A stretch of DNA of 64,000 bases, from positions 1-64,000 of the forward strand of contig NZ_JASD01000006.1 of assembly GCF_000622385.1 (NCBI RefSeq), given 5' to 3'. Source of the DNA: Sulfitobacter noctilucicola. GTDB lineage: Bacteria > Pseudomonadota > Alphaproteobacteria > Rhodobacterales > Rhodobacteraceae. Position numbers and translations under genes: made by a program. Below, in pieces: positions 52,693-61,168 of the stretch. The notes beneath the pieces were generated by a model, which did not search any database, was not told the DNA's origin, and worked only from the letters and a program-made list of their open reading frames with translations. How positions within the stretch are numbered: the first letter of the stretch is position 1; the number at the start of each line of letters is the position of its first letter.

Positions 52693-53543
52693 GCCCGGCA
52701 AAGAAACGCGCTATGATCGAGCGAGATCACCCTGAGCTGAGCATTAGCCAGCAGTGCAAACTGGTGCGGCTGTCGCGTTCGGCGTTTTATTACACGTCTG
52801 TCGGGATCAACGCGGATACGCTGGCCATGATGAAAGAGATTGACCGGGTCTTCACCAAATATCCGTTCTTCGGCAGTCGTCAGATCGCTGCTTATCTACG
52901 AAGAGAGGGCACAGTTGTAGGGCGGCATCGCGTCAGACGATTAATGACGACGATGGGGCTAGAGGCGATCTACAAACGCCCCAGAACCAGCCAGCCGCAT
53001 CCGCAGCATCCCGTCTATCCGTACTTGCTTAGAAAGATGGTAATAGACCGCCCGAACCACGTCTGGTGCGCAGATATTACCTTCGTGCCGGTCAAGAACG
53101 GCTTCCTCTACTTGGTGGCGATCATGGATTGGGCCACGCGCAAAGTGCTAAGCTGGCGGCTATCGAATACGATGCACGCGGACTTCTGTGTCGAAGCGCT
53201 GAACGAGGCCATCGCCAAATACGGCCCGCCCGAGATATGCAATACGGATCAAGGCTCACAGTTCACCGGATCAGCCTGGATCACGACGCTGACGGATGCA
53301 GGCGTGCGTATCTCGATGGATGGGCGGGGTCGTTACCTCGACAACATCTTTATCGAGCGGCTGTGGCGCTCCCTGAAACAGGAGGCGATCTATCTCGAAG
53401 AAATCAATGACGGGTTCCAGGCCCGACGCGTCATCAAGGATTGGTTAGCATTCTACAATACCGAGCGGCCACATTCCGCGCTTGATCGGCTCACGCCAGA
53501 CGACGCATATTGGGCAGGCTTGGAAGAGCAAAAAGCAGCATGA
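52689..53543 (+). CDS. IS3 transposase OrfB (DDE integrase domain)
   Basis: A 284-residue protein with the IS3 rve core: VWCADITFVPVKNGFLYLVAIMDWATRKVLSW (first Asp), NTDQGSQFTGSAW (second Asp) and DNIFIERLWRSLKQEAIYL (Glu). The usual N-terminal stretch MSPAKKRAMIERDHPELSISQQCKLVRLSRSAFYY is complete. Start in the ATGA overlap with orfA. Confidence 0.94.
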   Translation: MSPAKKRAMIERDHPELSISQQCKLVRLSRSAFYYTSVGINADTLAMMKEIDRVFTKYPFFGSRQIAAYLRREGTVVGRHRVRRLMTTMGLEAIYKRPRTSQPHPQHPVYPYLLRKMVIDRPNHVWCADITFVPVKNGFLYLVAIMDWATRKVLSWRLSNTMHADFCVEALNEAIAKYGPPEICNTDQGSQFTGSAWITTLTDAGVRISMDGRGRYLDNIFIERLWRSLKQEAIYLEEINDGFQARRVIKDWLAFYNTERPHSALDRLTPDDAYWAGLEEQKAA

Positions 53544-53605
53544 AACCTAAAACCGATACACCTTAGAAACGCTGCAAACCTGTCCAAAATACTGGGACCA
53601 CTTCA

Positions 53606-53765
53606 GTCCCGGCTGATACCGAAATCCCGGGCAATCTGGCGCCCGCTCAAGCCATCTTGGAAGTGAGCCTGACGCACCTTCAAATACAAGTCCACGGTGA
53701 ATATCCCCAAGCCCTCCCGAAATCCGAAAGGGCAAAAGTGGCCGACTTTTACGCCGCCCGCGACA
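53606..53765 (-). mobile_element. IS21-family end with istA 5' fragment
   Basis: Minus strand from the tip TGTCGCGGGCGGCGTAAAAG at 53765, then a frame reading FTVDLYLKVRQAHFQDGLSG and RQIARDFGISRD, which is the N-terminal HTH of an IS21 IstA transposase. The frame is cut by the end of the IS3 element, so IS3 inserted into or recombined with this IS21. Confidence 0.8.
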
Positions 53766-53825
53766 CCACAGCGGCGCTGCTACCGTGGCCGAGTATTGCT
53801 CCGCCGTTCACAATTATAGGGGGGG

Positions 53826-54026
53826 GTGACCGACTTCGCCAACTTTGCGGCCGACCAGGCTACTAAAAACCTCACGGCTTTTGCCGAGATCACTCGCAAA
53901 GCACAGACCGAAGCTGTTGAACTGCTTGTTGCCGCTGGCAAAGAAGCGTCGAATGAGGCTGCTGCTGCCGTTCAGAAGGCCGCAAATGATGCAACCAAAT
54001 CTGCAAAAAAAGCTGCTGCTGCCTAA
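53826..54026 (+). pseudogene. phaP: phasin, C-terminal half only
   Basis: About 66 codons (TDFANFAADQATKNLTAFAEI and VELLVAAGKEASNEAAAAVQ, ending in KKAAAA) match the C-terminal half of a roseobacter phasin, a protein coating polyhydroxyalkanoate granules, normally near 140-150 residues. The N-terminal half is missing and the upstream DNA is IS21 end. A GTG at 53826 with GGGGGG before it could still start a short product. A weak hairpin (54057-54087) follows. Confidence 0.75.
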
Positions 54027-54234
54027 GCATTTGAGATCTACATTCAAACGCGAGTTGGACGGCCGGCGTATAGACAGCTTGCCGTCCGATTTCCTTTGTA
54101 CAATCGTTTGATAGGGATGCTCAACGAACTCGAATTCAAAGGTATGACAGGTTCTCAGTATTCAGCGAAAAGGCAAGATAAATTAACATAAGATTGACTT
54201 TCGGATTCCTTGGGGTGTAGCCGCAAAGCTAAAA

Positions 54235-55730
54235 TGTCACCCATGAGCAATTCAGGAATGTCACTCTCCCTTCTTAGACTAAGGGAGATAGTGCATGGGA
54301 TGGGTGGTTATGAGCGAGCGCGAGCTGAAGCGCGTGGAGGTTTTGGCGCAGGTCGATGATGGGCGGTTGAGCGTCGATAATGCAGCAAACATGCTGGCAC
54401 TGACGCGCCGGCAGGTTTTCCGGTTGTTGAAGCTTTATCGTCAGGATGGCGCGTCGGGGATCCGACATAAGGCGCGCGGGAAGCCTCCAAACAATCGTAT
54501 CCACAAAGCCAAACGGGATTACGCGCTGTCGCTGATCAAAGAGAACTATCCCGACTTTGGGCCGACCCTGACGGCGGAGATGCTGGCCGAGCATCATGGG
54601 TTTGAAGTCTCGCGCGAGACGGTTCGCAAGTGGATGTCCGGTGCCGGTCTTTGGCTCTCGCGCAAACAGCGCCGGACATTTCATCAACCCAGACTTCGCC
54701 GAGAGTGTTTCGGCGAGCTCATTCAGATAGACGGCTCGGAGCACCGCTGGTTCGAGGATCGGGGCGATCCCTGCACCCCGCTCGTCTTCATTGACGATGC
54801 GACCAGCACGCTCATGGAACTGCGCTTCGTCACGTCTGAGAACACCTTCAGCTACTTCGAAGCATTGGAACGCTATCTAACGACGCATGGCCGCCCGTCG
54901 CGTTCTACAGCGACAAGCACACGGTCTTTCGCGTGCCAAAACCCAGCGAGCACATGACCGGCATGACCCAGTTCGGGCGTGCTCTGGCAGAGCTGCAGAT
55001 CGAGATTCTCTGCGCCAATACCAGCCAGGCCAAGGGCCGCGTGGAACGTGCGAACCGGACGTTACAGGACCGCCTGGTCAAAGAGCTGCGCATCGCAGGC
55101 ATCTCCAACATGGAGGACGGCAACGCGTTCCTCCCTGGCTTCATGGCGCGCTATAACGACAGGTTCGCAAAGCCCGCTGCCCGTCCGGACAATCTGCACC
55201 GTGCCTTGAACGCCGCACCGGATCGGCTGGCCGAGATCTTCTGTCTGCGCAACAAACGCTATGTCAGCAAGGACCTGACCCTGAAGTACGACCACAAACG
55301 CATCCGGCTGGAGGTCAACGATCTGACGCGCGGTCTGGTTGGTACATACGCCGACACCTACGAATTCCCAGACGGGCGCATCCAGGTTCGGCACAATGGC
55401 ATCGCCCTGCCCTGCACCATCTTCAATCCACATCAGCAGCGCGTCACGCACGCCGCGATAACAGACTACAAACATCTCAGCTCGGTCCTCGCCCATATCA
55501 AGGCTGAGCAGGACAAGGCCGCCGCCAGAGCCGAGGTGCACCCGGAAAGTGCCAGAAACGGATACCGGAAGAACGGACGCCGCAACAACGGCTGGAACAC
55601 CCTCGCAGACCGCAAGCGAAACGCGGACCGCAAAGCCAGCCAGGGCTCCGATAATTGAGGTCTCCGCCCTGTCAGGCTTTGCTCACGTCGCTACCAGTGG
55701 TGACACTTCTGCTTTGCCAACCCGGTGACA
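54235..55730 (+). mobile_element. ISNCY/IS1202-like insertion sequence
   Basis: Both ends carry a doubled TGTCAC motif spaced about 24-25 bp (left at 54235 and about 54259; right as GTGACA at 55725-55730 and about 55700), the pattern of sub-terminal repeats of this group. The single transposase gene has a frameshift. Exact termini are uncertain. Confidence 0.75.
54295..55658 (+). pseudogene. ISNCY-type transposase, single-base frameshift
   Basis: The N-terminal part has HTH segments (LSVDNAANMLALTRRQVFRLLKLYRQDGASGI) and the DDE core (ELIQIDGSEHRWFEDRGDPCTPLVFIDDATS). After YLTTHGRP the frame shifts at about 54897 and continues as VAFYSDKHTVFRVPKPSEH...ANTSQAKGRVERANRTLQDRL (the Glu motif) in the +2 frame to 55658. 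One missing G would restore it. All catalytic parts are otherwise present, so either recent mutation or sequencing error. Confidence 0.85.
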
Positions 55731-55861
55731 TTTCTACTTGGTTGCAACATTGGGGAAGTACACAATTTCTTAACATAAACTTCATTATGCGTATTTATAC
55801 TTAGTGTTGCGATAGTATATTTTCATATGTATGCTGATCCCTGTCACAGAGGGTCCTTAGC

Positions 55862-56608
55862 ATGCGTCATCTACTCAAGAAGCTCCTCCCCTCGGTTGCA
55901 GTCGCTTTGACTGTGACAAGTTCTTCGCTGCCGATGCCCGCCCGCGCGCAGACCTACCCGATCGATTGTGCGATCCTCCTGTGCCTGTCTGGCGGCTGGC
56001 CTGATTCAGTCCCTTGCGCCAGAGCTCGCGCCGAGTTCATCCGGCGGATTACGCCCTGGCCGGTGGAACCGCCACTGCAAATCTGGCGCTGTCCCATGGG
56101 CGCGTCCTATGAGACCTCTCCTTCATCAAACAGTGCAGACCGCATCTTTGAAGCGTTCTTCCAGAACAAAAGCGCTGGACCGCAACAGTCTTTTCCAGCG
56201 CAAGATGCCGCTACCCGGATTGAGGCTGCTTGGCGCACTCCAGAAGCCCCTATTAACTTTGTACTCGCCGATAGGGCCGCCCAGCTCGTTCAAGATCGCG
56301 CGGACATCGATATCAGCGGACCTGAGTTCAATTTCGTGCGGTCAATTCGCGTTTTTAATGTCCAGTACGCAAGACAATACCAGGCTGGAAGCGAAGGAGA
56401 TTGCGAACGTAGCGCCAACGTTGTTCTTGGCACATATGGAACGCAAGGTGAGTTCGCTTGGCAAAGAACTTCCATCACTGCCCTCCCCACCGCTCATATT
56501 GGTCTCGAAAGATGGGGTCAAAATTGCCCCGGCATCTATCACCGCTCAGTATTCGTCGATTGGCGTGACTATGAAGGCAACTACGGCTTTGAGCAGGTGA
56601 ACTACTAG
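55862..56608 (+). CDS. secreted TrbM-like hypothetical protein
   Basis: A 248-residue protein with a Sec signal (VAVALTVTSSSLPMPARAQ, cut near residue 30). After it comes YPIDCAILLCLSGGWPDSVPCARARAEFIRRITPWPVEPPLQIWRCPMG, with three cysteines near the N-terminus, which resembles TrbM/KikA-like proteins of conjugative plasmids. Two more Cys are further on (GDCERS, QNCPG), so disulfides are likely. No other transfer gene is present in the window. Function unknown. Confidence 0.72.
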   Translation: MRHLLKKLLPSVAVALTVTSSSLPMPARAQTYPIDCAILLCLSGGWPDSVPCARARAEFIRRITPWPVEPPLQIWRCPMGASYETSPSSNSADRIFEAFFQNKSAGPQQSFPAQDAATRIEAAWRTPEAPINFVLADRAAQLVQDRADIDISGPEFNFVRSIRVFNVQYARQYQAGSEGDCERSANVVLGTYGTQGEFAWQRTSITALPTAHIGLERWGQNCPGIYHRSVFVDWRDYEGNYGFEQVNY

Positions 56609-56922
56609 CGCCGATAAAGAAAGTGTTGGCATTCATCCGTGTCGACCTAAGTGTTCGGAGCTACTCAATCACCGGACGTTCGCTGCTGTCGATACCAAGG
56701 TCAGCTGAGCGGACCTAGCCGACCTTGCGTAATTTTGAATCGACGGCCGGTTTCGGTGCATCGCGACACCCGCCGATGAAGTCGGTTTGAGATTGATCCG
56801 GTGTATGCATCGCGTCAAACTAGCAAGAGCAGCCGTTCGAGCAAATTTTAGCGAAATTCACCTTCAGATGATTGAGTTGCAGGACAGAGTTGCGGTTTGC
56901 GAAGCAAAAACTTACGGCTGCA
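56609..56922. other. intergenic region without identified feature
   Basis: About 310 bp between the TrbM-like gene and merR. No gene, hairpin or repeat that I can support; short frames here lack ribosome sites and similarity. Confidence 0.5.
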
Positions 56923-57336
56923 TTACTCGCGTAGCCCGTCGCCAAAACCATCCTTCATCAGAGCGTCCAGCATTGGACAGGCTGCGGTTCCATCGTCGCA
57001 ATTCTTGGAAAGGCTCAAGAGCGCTTCTCTGAGGCGAGTGAGGTTCTCTATCTTCGCGTTTATTTCACCCAAATGGTCCTCAGCCATGGTCTTCGCTTCA
57101 CCACAGGATCGGCCCTTTTGTGCAGTGAGCGATAGAAAAGTCTGTATGATTGAGATCGGAAAGCCCAAATCGCGACAGCGGCGCACGAACCTGAGTTTGG
57201 CAATCTCAGCGGACGAGTACAGCCGACGTCCACCTGCTGATCGCCCCGGCTTCGGAACAATCCCCTCTCGTTCATAGTAGCGGATCGTTTCGATGTTCAC
57301 GCCGCTTTGTTCCGACGCTTTGCCGATGGTGAACAT
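56923..57336 (-). CDS. merR: mercury-responsive regulator MerR
   Basis: A 137-residue MerR protein (FTIGKASEQSGVNIETIRYYEREGIVPKPGR is the HTH). Cysteines C78, C113 and C120 take the place of the Hg-binding Cys82/117/126 of Tn501 MerR; the 35-residue distance between the first two is identical. AGGAG precedes ATG 57336; the longer frame reaches into merT. Divergent from merT over a 42-bp operator. Confidence 0.9.
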   Translation of the reverse strand: MFTIGKASEQSGVNIETIRYYEREGIVPKPGRSAGGRRLYSSAEIAKLRFVRRCRDLGFPISIIQTFLSLTAQKGRSCGEAKTMAEDHLGEINAKIENLTRLREALLSLSKNCDDGTAACPMLDALMKDGFGDGLRE

Positions 57337-57341
57337 TTTGC

Positions 57342-57372
57342 TTGCTCCTGTAGTCACTACAGGAAGTAGAAA
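57342..57372 (+). promoter_or_regulatory. MerR-type promoter/operator of merTF
   Basis: The dyad TCCTGTAGTCACTACAGGA (57346-57364) sits between -35 TTGCTC (57342-57347) and -10 TAGAAA (57367-57372), giving a 19-bp spacer, the hallmark of promoters that MerR untwists. The expected start point coincides with the merT ATG, so the message may be leaderless. Confidence 0.85.
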
Positions 57373-57378
57373 AGCAAA

Positions 57379-57765
57379 ATGGATTTGAATGCAAATCAAC
57401 AACCGGTGGCGAACTCTGGCGTTGCTTCCAGGCTTGTGATGCCCTTCGCAGCACTTCTGGCGCTGTTTTCGGCGTCGTGCTGTGTTTTGCCTATCGGCCT
57501 TTCGATACTGGGCCTAGGTGGTTCATGGCTCACCATGCTTGGGCCATTCGTCGCTTACCGGGACTTCATTCTTGTCGGAGTCGCGATTGCCCTCGTTTGG
57601 GCATGGTATCGGGTGCTTCGGCGCAGGCCATGTGCAACGCGCAGGCGGTCCACAATCGTCTGGACTACAGTCGCGTCCATCGCCTTTCTGGTCGCGCTAT
57701 CTTCGCCCATGTGGGAAGCATCCGCACAGCGTTTTATGTGGGATTTGTGGAGATCGACACAATGA
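57379..57765 (+). CDS. merT: mercuric ion transport protein MerT
   Basis: A 128-residue inner-membrane protein with three hydrophobic segments. The Hg-binding Cys pair lies in the first (LLALFSASCCVLPIGLSILGLGG, C34-C35). A second Cys (RRRPCATRRR) lies in the cytoplasmic loop where MerT has its second Cys pair, but only one is present. It hands Hg(II) into the cytoplasm. No merA reductase follows. Confidence 0.88.
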   Translation: MDLNANQQPVANSGVASRLVMPFAALLALFSASCCVLPIGLSILGLGGSWLTMLGPFVAYRDFILVGVAIALVWAWYRVLRRRPCATRRRSTIVWTTVASIAFLVALSSPMWEASAQRFMWDLWRSTQ

Positions 57766-57971
57766 AGAACAAACTATTGGCCCTAGGAGTGGGTGGCACG
57801 ATCTTGGCCGCGCTCTGTTGCTTCACACCGTTACTGCCGGTCGTACTGACAGCGCTTGGCCTGACGGGCTTACTTGGCGTTGTTTACAACGATGCCGTTT
57901 TGCTGCCGATATTGGCAGGATTTCTAATTCTGACGGGGTACGCGCTATGGCGACAGAAGAAACAAAAGTAG
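57762..57971 (+). CDS. merF: mercury transport protein MerF
   Basis: A 69-residue protein with two membrane helices and the paired Cys in ILAALCCFTPLLPVVLTALGLTGLLG. MerF is a small Hg(II) importer. ATGA overlap with merT; overlaps the next gene by 25 bp. Confidence 0.88.
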   Translation: MKNKLLALGVGGTILAALCCFTPLLPVVLTALGLTGLLGVVYNDAVLLPILAGFLILTGYALWRQKKQK

Positions 57972-58171
57972 TGCTGCAATCTACTCTCACCTGTCCAAAT
58001 TGCGGACACGTCGAAACTGAGACTATGCCGACAGATGCTTGCCAATGGTTCTATGAATGCAAGTCATGTCAGTCAGTCTTGAAACCGCTCGAGGGGGATT
58101 GCTGCGTCTATTGTTCTTACGCAACTGTTCCATGTCCGCCGATTCAAGAAGGTAAGTCCTGCTGCGCCTAG
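57947..58171 (+). CDS. GDCCVxC domain protein
   Basis: A 74-residue Cys-rich protein: CPNCGHVE, CKSCQSV, then GDCCVYCSYATVPCPP and CCA at the end, eleven Cys in all. The GDCCVxC motif defines a family of unknown function often next to mer genes and sometimes a selenoprotein; here the motif has Cys. Probably a mercury- or metal-binding protein in the cytosol. Start ATG 57947 lies inside merF; longer upstream frames are ignored. Confidence 0.82.
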   Translation: MATEETKVVLQSTLTCPNCGHVETETMPTDACQWFYECKSCQSVLKPLEGDCCVYCSYATVPCPPIQEGKSCCA

Positions 58172-58237
58172 GGGCGATTCAGGCCTCGCGCAGCTGAAGG
58201 GTCAACGAACCTTCGAAAAGCCTCTTAGCGAGGCGGC

Positions 58238-58789
58238 TCAGATAAAACGACGGGTTGACGCCATATACTCTTCAAAATCAGACCCGTATTGCTTCTTGAG
58301 CCACGGTTCTTCCGCGAATGGCGCAGCTACCAAAACCAAGATCGAAGCCGTTCCAATAATGAGCGTTGATGGTGCTGCAGAAAGTATCATCCATCCACCA
58401 ACAATCGCGATATCGGCCAAGTACTGAGGATTGCGAGAGTAACGATACATGCCAGCGGTCCTCAGCGTACCTTTCGCGCCGCCCGTTTGCGGAACCCCGA
58501 AATGAGCGACTTCAGACCAGACGACAACATTGCCGAACACAATGAGCGGTATCCCGACCCCGAAACGCAGCCAGGTGGGAAACGCCAGATCACCCCAGCC
58601 CAAGATGCCAAGCATGATCAGAATGCCAAACAACGAAAACGTTGGCACCCAGACCAGAATTGGTGTGATCGACGTGTAGCGCTTGGGCGGCCAGATACGA
58701 CGCTCGGGGAAAGCGATTGACCAAAGGATCGAAGCAAGTGTCAGCGCAGCAATTCCCAGACCTAAGTAAATCAAGATGACTTCTATCAT
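58238..58789 (-). CDS. isoprenylcysteine carboxyl methyltransferase-family membrane protein
   Basis: A 183-residue membrane protein of the ICMT/NnrU-like family. The C-terminal core HFGVPQTGGAKGTLRTAGMYRYSRNPQYLADIAIVGGWMI is characteristic of SAM-binding members. Its ATG overlaps the stop codon of the cation transporter gene, so it is the last gene of that operon. Substrate unknown. Confidence 0.85.
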   Translation of the reverse strand: MIEVILIYLGLGIAALTLASILWSIAFPERRIWPPKRYTSITPILVWVPTFSLFGILIMLGILGWGDLAFPTWLRFGVGIPLIVFGNVVVWSEVAHFGVPQTGGAKGTLRTAGMYRYSRNPQYLADIAIVGGWMILSAAPSTLIIGTASILVLVAAPFAEEPWLKKQYGSDFEEYMASTRRFI

Positions 58790-59706
58790 TATCTGGTCTC
58801 CTCATGCCCATAGAGCTGCGCTCCATCGTGTGCATTCCCCAGATCCTCCAATTCGAGAGTGGAGTGCCGGATGCCGAACTCTTCGGCGAGGCGCGCTTTC
58901 ACTGCCGCTTTGATCCCTTCGCCGAATGCGCCATCAGCGGTCACGACATGGCAATCTAGCGCCGCCTCATTCTCTTGCATCTGCCACAGATGAACATGGT
59001 GGACATCATGCACACCATCGACGTCGCTGATTGCAGCAACAACGGCATCATTGTCGATGTTGGGTGGGCTTCCGAGCATCAGGATACGAATAGGGCCACC
59101 GATTTCGGTAACTGCAAGGTAGAGGATGTAGAGCGCGATGCCGATCGTGATCGCCGGATCGACCCACCACATGTTATAGAGCAGGATGAGCGAGCCGCCG
59201 ATAATTACGGCAACAGAAGCCAGTGCGTCAGACAGGTTATGCAGGAAGAGCGCCCGAATGTTGACGCTGCCCTTTTGCATCGAATAGGTCAGCAGCGCTG
59301 TCAACGTGTCCACGACCAGCGCCACCGAACCAAGGATCACTACTGTCCAACCGGCCACTTCGGTCGGTTCGATCAAACGCATTCCGCCTTCGTAGATGAG
59401 ATAGAAGCCAACGAGGATGAGGGTGGTGTAGTTGATCAAGGCAGCCACAACTTCGATCCGGCCATAGCCGAATGTCATGCGCTCGTCCGCAGGGCGTCTT
59501 GCGATTTTCCGAGCTGCAAAAGCGATCACCAAGGATGCCATGTCCGAGAAATTGTGGAGCGCATCTGCAATAAGCGCGAGGCTGCCCGACAAGATCCCGC
59601 CGACGATCTGCGCGACCGTCAGAAGCGCGTTGGCCCAGATCGCGATAGAGACACGGCGGTCGCCAGAAGCGGGATCAATATGCGCGTGACCGTGATCATG
59701 AGGCAT
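58789..59706 (-). CDS. cation diffusion facilitator (CzcD/ZitB type) efflux transporter
   Basis: A 305-residue CDF protein with six helices. His-rich N-terminus (MPHDHGHAHID), HNFSDM and HNLSDA in helices 2 and 5 (the HxxxD metal site) and a cytoplasmic C-terminal domain with HHVHLWQMQENEAALDCHV. It exports Zn, Cd, Co or similar ions. Upstream is the transglutaminase-like gene (11-bp overlap); controlled by the MerR promoter at 60496-60526. Confidence 0.93.
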   Translation of the reverse strand: MPHDHGHAHIDPASGDRRVSIAIWANALLTVAQIVGGILSGSLALIADALHNFSDMASLVIAFAARKIARRPADERMTFGYGRIEVVAALINYTTLILVGFYLIYEGGMRLIEPTEVAGWTVVILGSVALVVDTLTALLTYSMQKGSVNIRALFLHNLSDALASVAVIIGGSLILLYNMWWVDPAITIGIALYILYLAVTEIGGPIRILMLGSPPNIDNDAVVAAISDVDGVHDVHHVHLWQMQENEAALDCHVVTADGAFGEGIKAAVKARLAEEFGIRHSTLELEDLGNAHDGAQLYGHEETR

Positions 59707-60466
59707 GACGGGACTCCTCGTGCTTATGATTGGGCAACGCCAAGCCAGGTATTTGCGGCACGTTACCGGACCTGATCCGCCGCACGCGGGTATTCATCCA
59801 ATGGCGTATGATATGGCGATACAATATGCCCTTTACGAAGCTAAACGACTGCTGATGAGCGGCGTAGAACTCGTCGGGTGCGTCGAAAGTGCCAAAGTCC
59901 TGAGCGATGCCTGTCTCCTGGATGTAGGTATCGCCCCCTGTCCATTCTACCGGCGGAGCCTGCAGACAATCGGTTCCCGCCCCATAACCGCAGAGGCTGG
60001 GTGAATCGGTAAATGCGGATTGGAGCGCCAATAGAAACTCTGCATCCAGAATGAACCCTTCGAGGTTCGCCCAACCCATCTCGGTCTCCACCTCAACCCA
60101 TGAGTGGACGATCTCATTGGGGGCAAGAGGATAAACGAGCTCTGGTACAACGCCCCGTTGCAGTTCTTTGTGGATCGTGAACCCGTGAAGGCGACACCGC
60201 ACACCTACCGCGCGCAACAAGGCCATAAGTAACGTGCCCTTGGTATTGCACTGACCAAAACCGTCATCGAGGACGTCGGCCGCCGGGATATCGTCTGCGC
60301 GGTTGTACCCAAAGGCAATTTCATTGCGGACAAAATCGTAGACGGCGCCGATCCGATCATGTTGGGAAAGGGCTTTCCACCCTCGGTCCTCGATCAGTTG
60401 TGTAATCGACGGGTGGTTGAAGTTTAGGATTGGGGTTGTTGCCAACAGCCGATCACCAGCGCTCAT
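59696..60466 (-). CDS. transglutaminase-like domain protein
   Basis: A 256-residue protein with a transglutaminase fold: DDGFGQCNTKGTLLMALLRAVGVRCRLHGFTIHKEL holds the catalytic Cys, NEIVHSWVEVET the His and FILDAEFLL the Asp-like position. No signal peptide. It overlaps the CDF gene by 11 bp, an unusual partner for a metal efflux pump. It may be a protease or peptide-modifying enzyme. Confidence 0.82.
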   Translation of the reverse strand: MSAGDRLLATTPILNFNHPSITQLIEDRGWKALSQHDRIGAVYDFVRNEIAFGYNRADDIPAADVLDDGFGQCNTKGTLLMALLRAVGVRCRLHGFTIHKELQRGVVPELVYPLAPNEIVHSWVEVETEMGWANLEGFILDAEFLLALQSAFTDSPSLCGYGAGTDCLQAPPVEWTGGDTYIQETGIAQDFGTFDAPDEFYAAHQQSFSFVKGILYRHIIRHWMNTRVRRIRSGNVPQIPGLALPNHKHEESRHAS

Positions 60467-60495
60467 TTTTATCTCCTCGAATCGCCTTTGAGATA

Positions 60496-60526
60496 GATGT
60501 AATTGCTACAGTGACTTTAGGTTCAA
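60496..60526 (-). promoter_or_regulatory. MerR-type promoter of the cation efflux operon
   Basis: Read on the minus strand: -35 TTGAAC (60521-60526), a 19-bp spacer, and -10 TACATC (60496-60501). The spacer holds CTAAAGTCACTGTAG (60506-60520), a dyad with one mismatched pair. The 19-bp spacing matches regulation by the MerR protein encoded just upstream. Confidence 0.78.
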
Positions 60527-60567
60527 GTGTTCTCTTCGTTTTAGTAGCTTGAGAGCCGTGGAAACGG

Positions 60568-60996
60568 TTAAGCCCCTATTTCATTGTGATCGGTCAGGCA
60601 CTCAGAATGATCGCGCAAAACCTCGAGAACCTTGCAGTCCGCTGTATTGCCTCCGCTGCATTCGTGGATCATGCGCTTTAATTCTGTGCGCAGCGCTTTC
60701 AGCCGATCCATTTTTAGTTCTACCTGCTTGAGTTGCCGCCGGGCGATGGAATCCGCCTCATGGCAAGAGCGGTCGGGATTATCACTGAGATCGAGAAGCT
60801 CGCGGATCGCTTCAAGGGGAAACCCCAACTGGCGTGCGTGCCGGATAAAGGACAAGCGGTCAACTTCCGCATCCCCGTAGCGCCGCTGCCCGCCTTCGGT
60901 GCGACCTGGTTCGGGCATCAGGCCGATCTGTTCGTAATACCGGACAGTCTGAACTTTTGTTCCGGTCTTCTTTCCCAAACTTCCAATTGTCAGCAT
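60568..60996 (-). CDS. MerR-family metal-responsive regulator
   Basis: A 142-residue MerR protein (LTIGSLGKKTGTKVQTVRYYEQIGLMPEPGRTEGGQRRYG). Metal-site residues include Cys in RSCHEADSIA, and CSGGNTADCKVLEVLRDHSEC near the C-terminus, in line with the ZntR/PbrR/CadR branch. It is 102 bp upstream of the transglutaminase-CDF-ICMT operon whose promoter has the MerR architecture. Its own promoter carries an AT-rich CTATAG-type repeat (61013-61034). Confidence 0.87.
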   Translation of the reverse strand: MLTIGSLGKKTGTKVQTVRYYEQIGLMPEPGRTEGGQRRYGDAEVDRLSFIRHARQLGFPLEAIRELLDLSDNPDRSCHEADSIARRQLKQVELKMDRLKALRTELKRMIHECSGGNTADCKVLEVLRDHSECLTDHNEIGA

Positions 60997-61168
60997 GTGA
61001 CCTCCATATCTATAGCGTTGGTAGCTATAGCTATTGGCATCCGCAAGCCAGCACCCTAATCACAGATCCGTGACACGCCGCCGCAATGCCGAAAAACAAC
61101 TTGAACCTCTAGCAACTAGAACATTTAGACCGCTTTAAAAATGGGCGGAATCGGGCGCAATACAACCA

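Larger units (their letters stand above)
52351..53605 (+). mobile_element. intact IS3-family insertion sequence
   Basis: A 1255-bp element with imperfect inverted repeats: TGAAGCGGTCCCAG at the left and the complement of TGAAGTGGTCCCAG at the right, with TG...CA tips. Two overlapping genes, orfA and orfB. No 3-bp target duplication is seen (AGC left, GTC right), so one flank may be rearranged. On the right it directly meets an IS21 fragment. Confidence 0.88.

Noticed and set aside
56923..58171. Mercury genes as cargo of a Tn5053-type transposon
   Set aside because: They lie 20 kb from the tni element, outside its repeats, and no TGTCGCG-type ends flank them.
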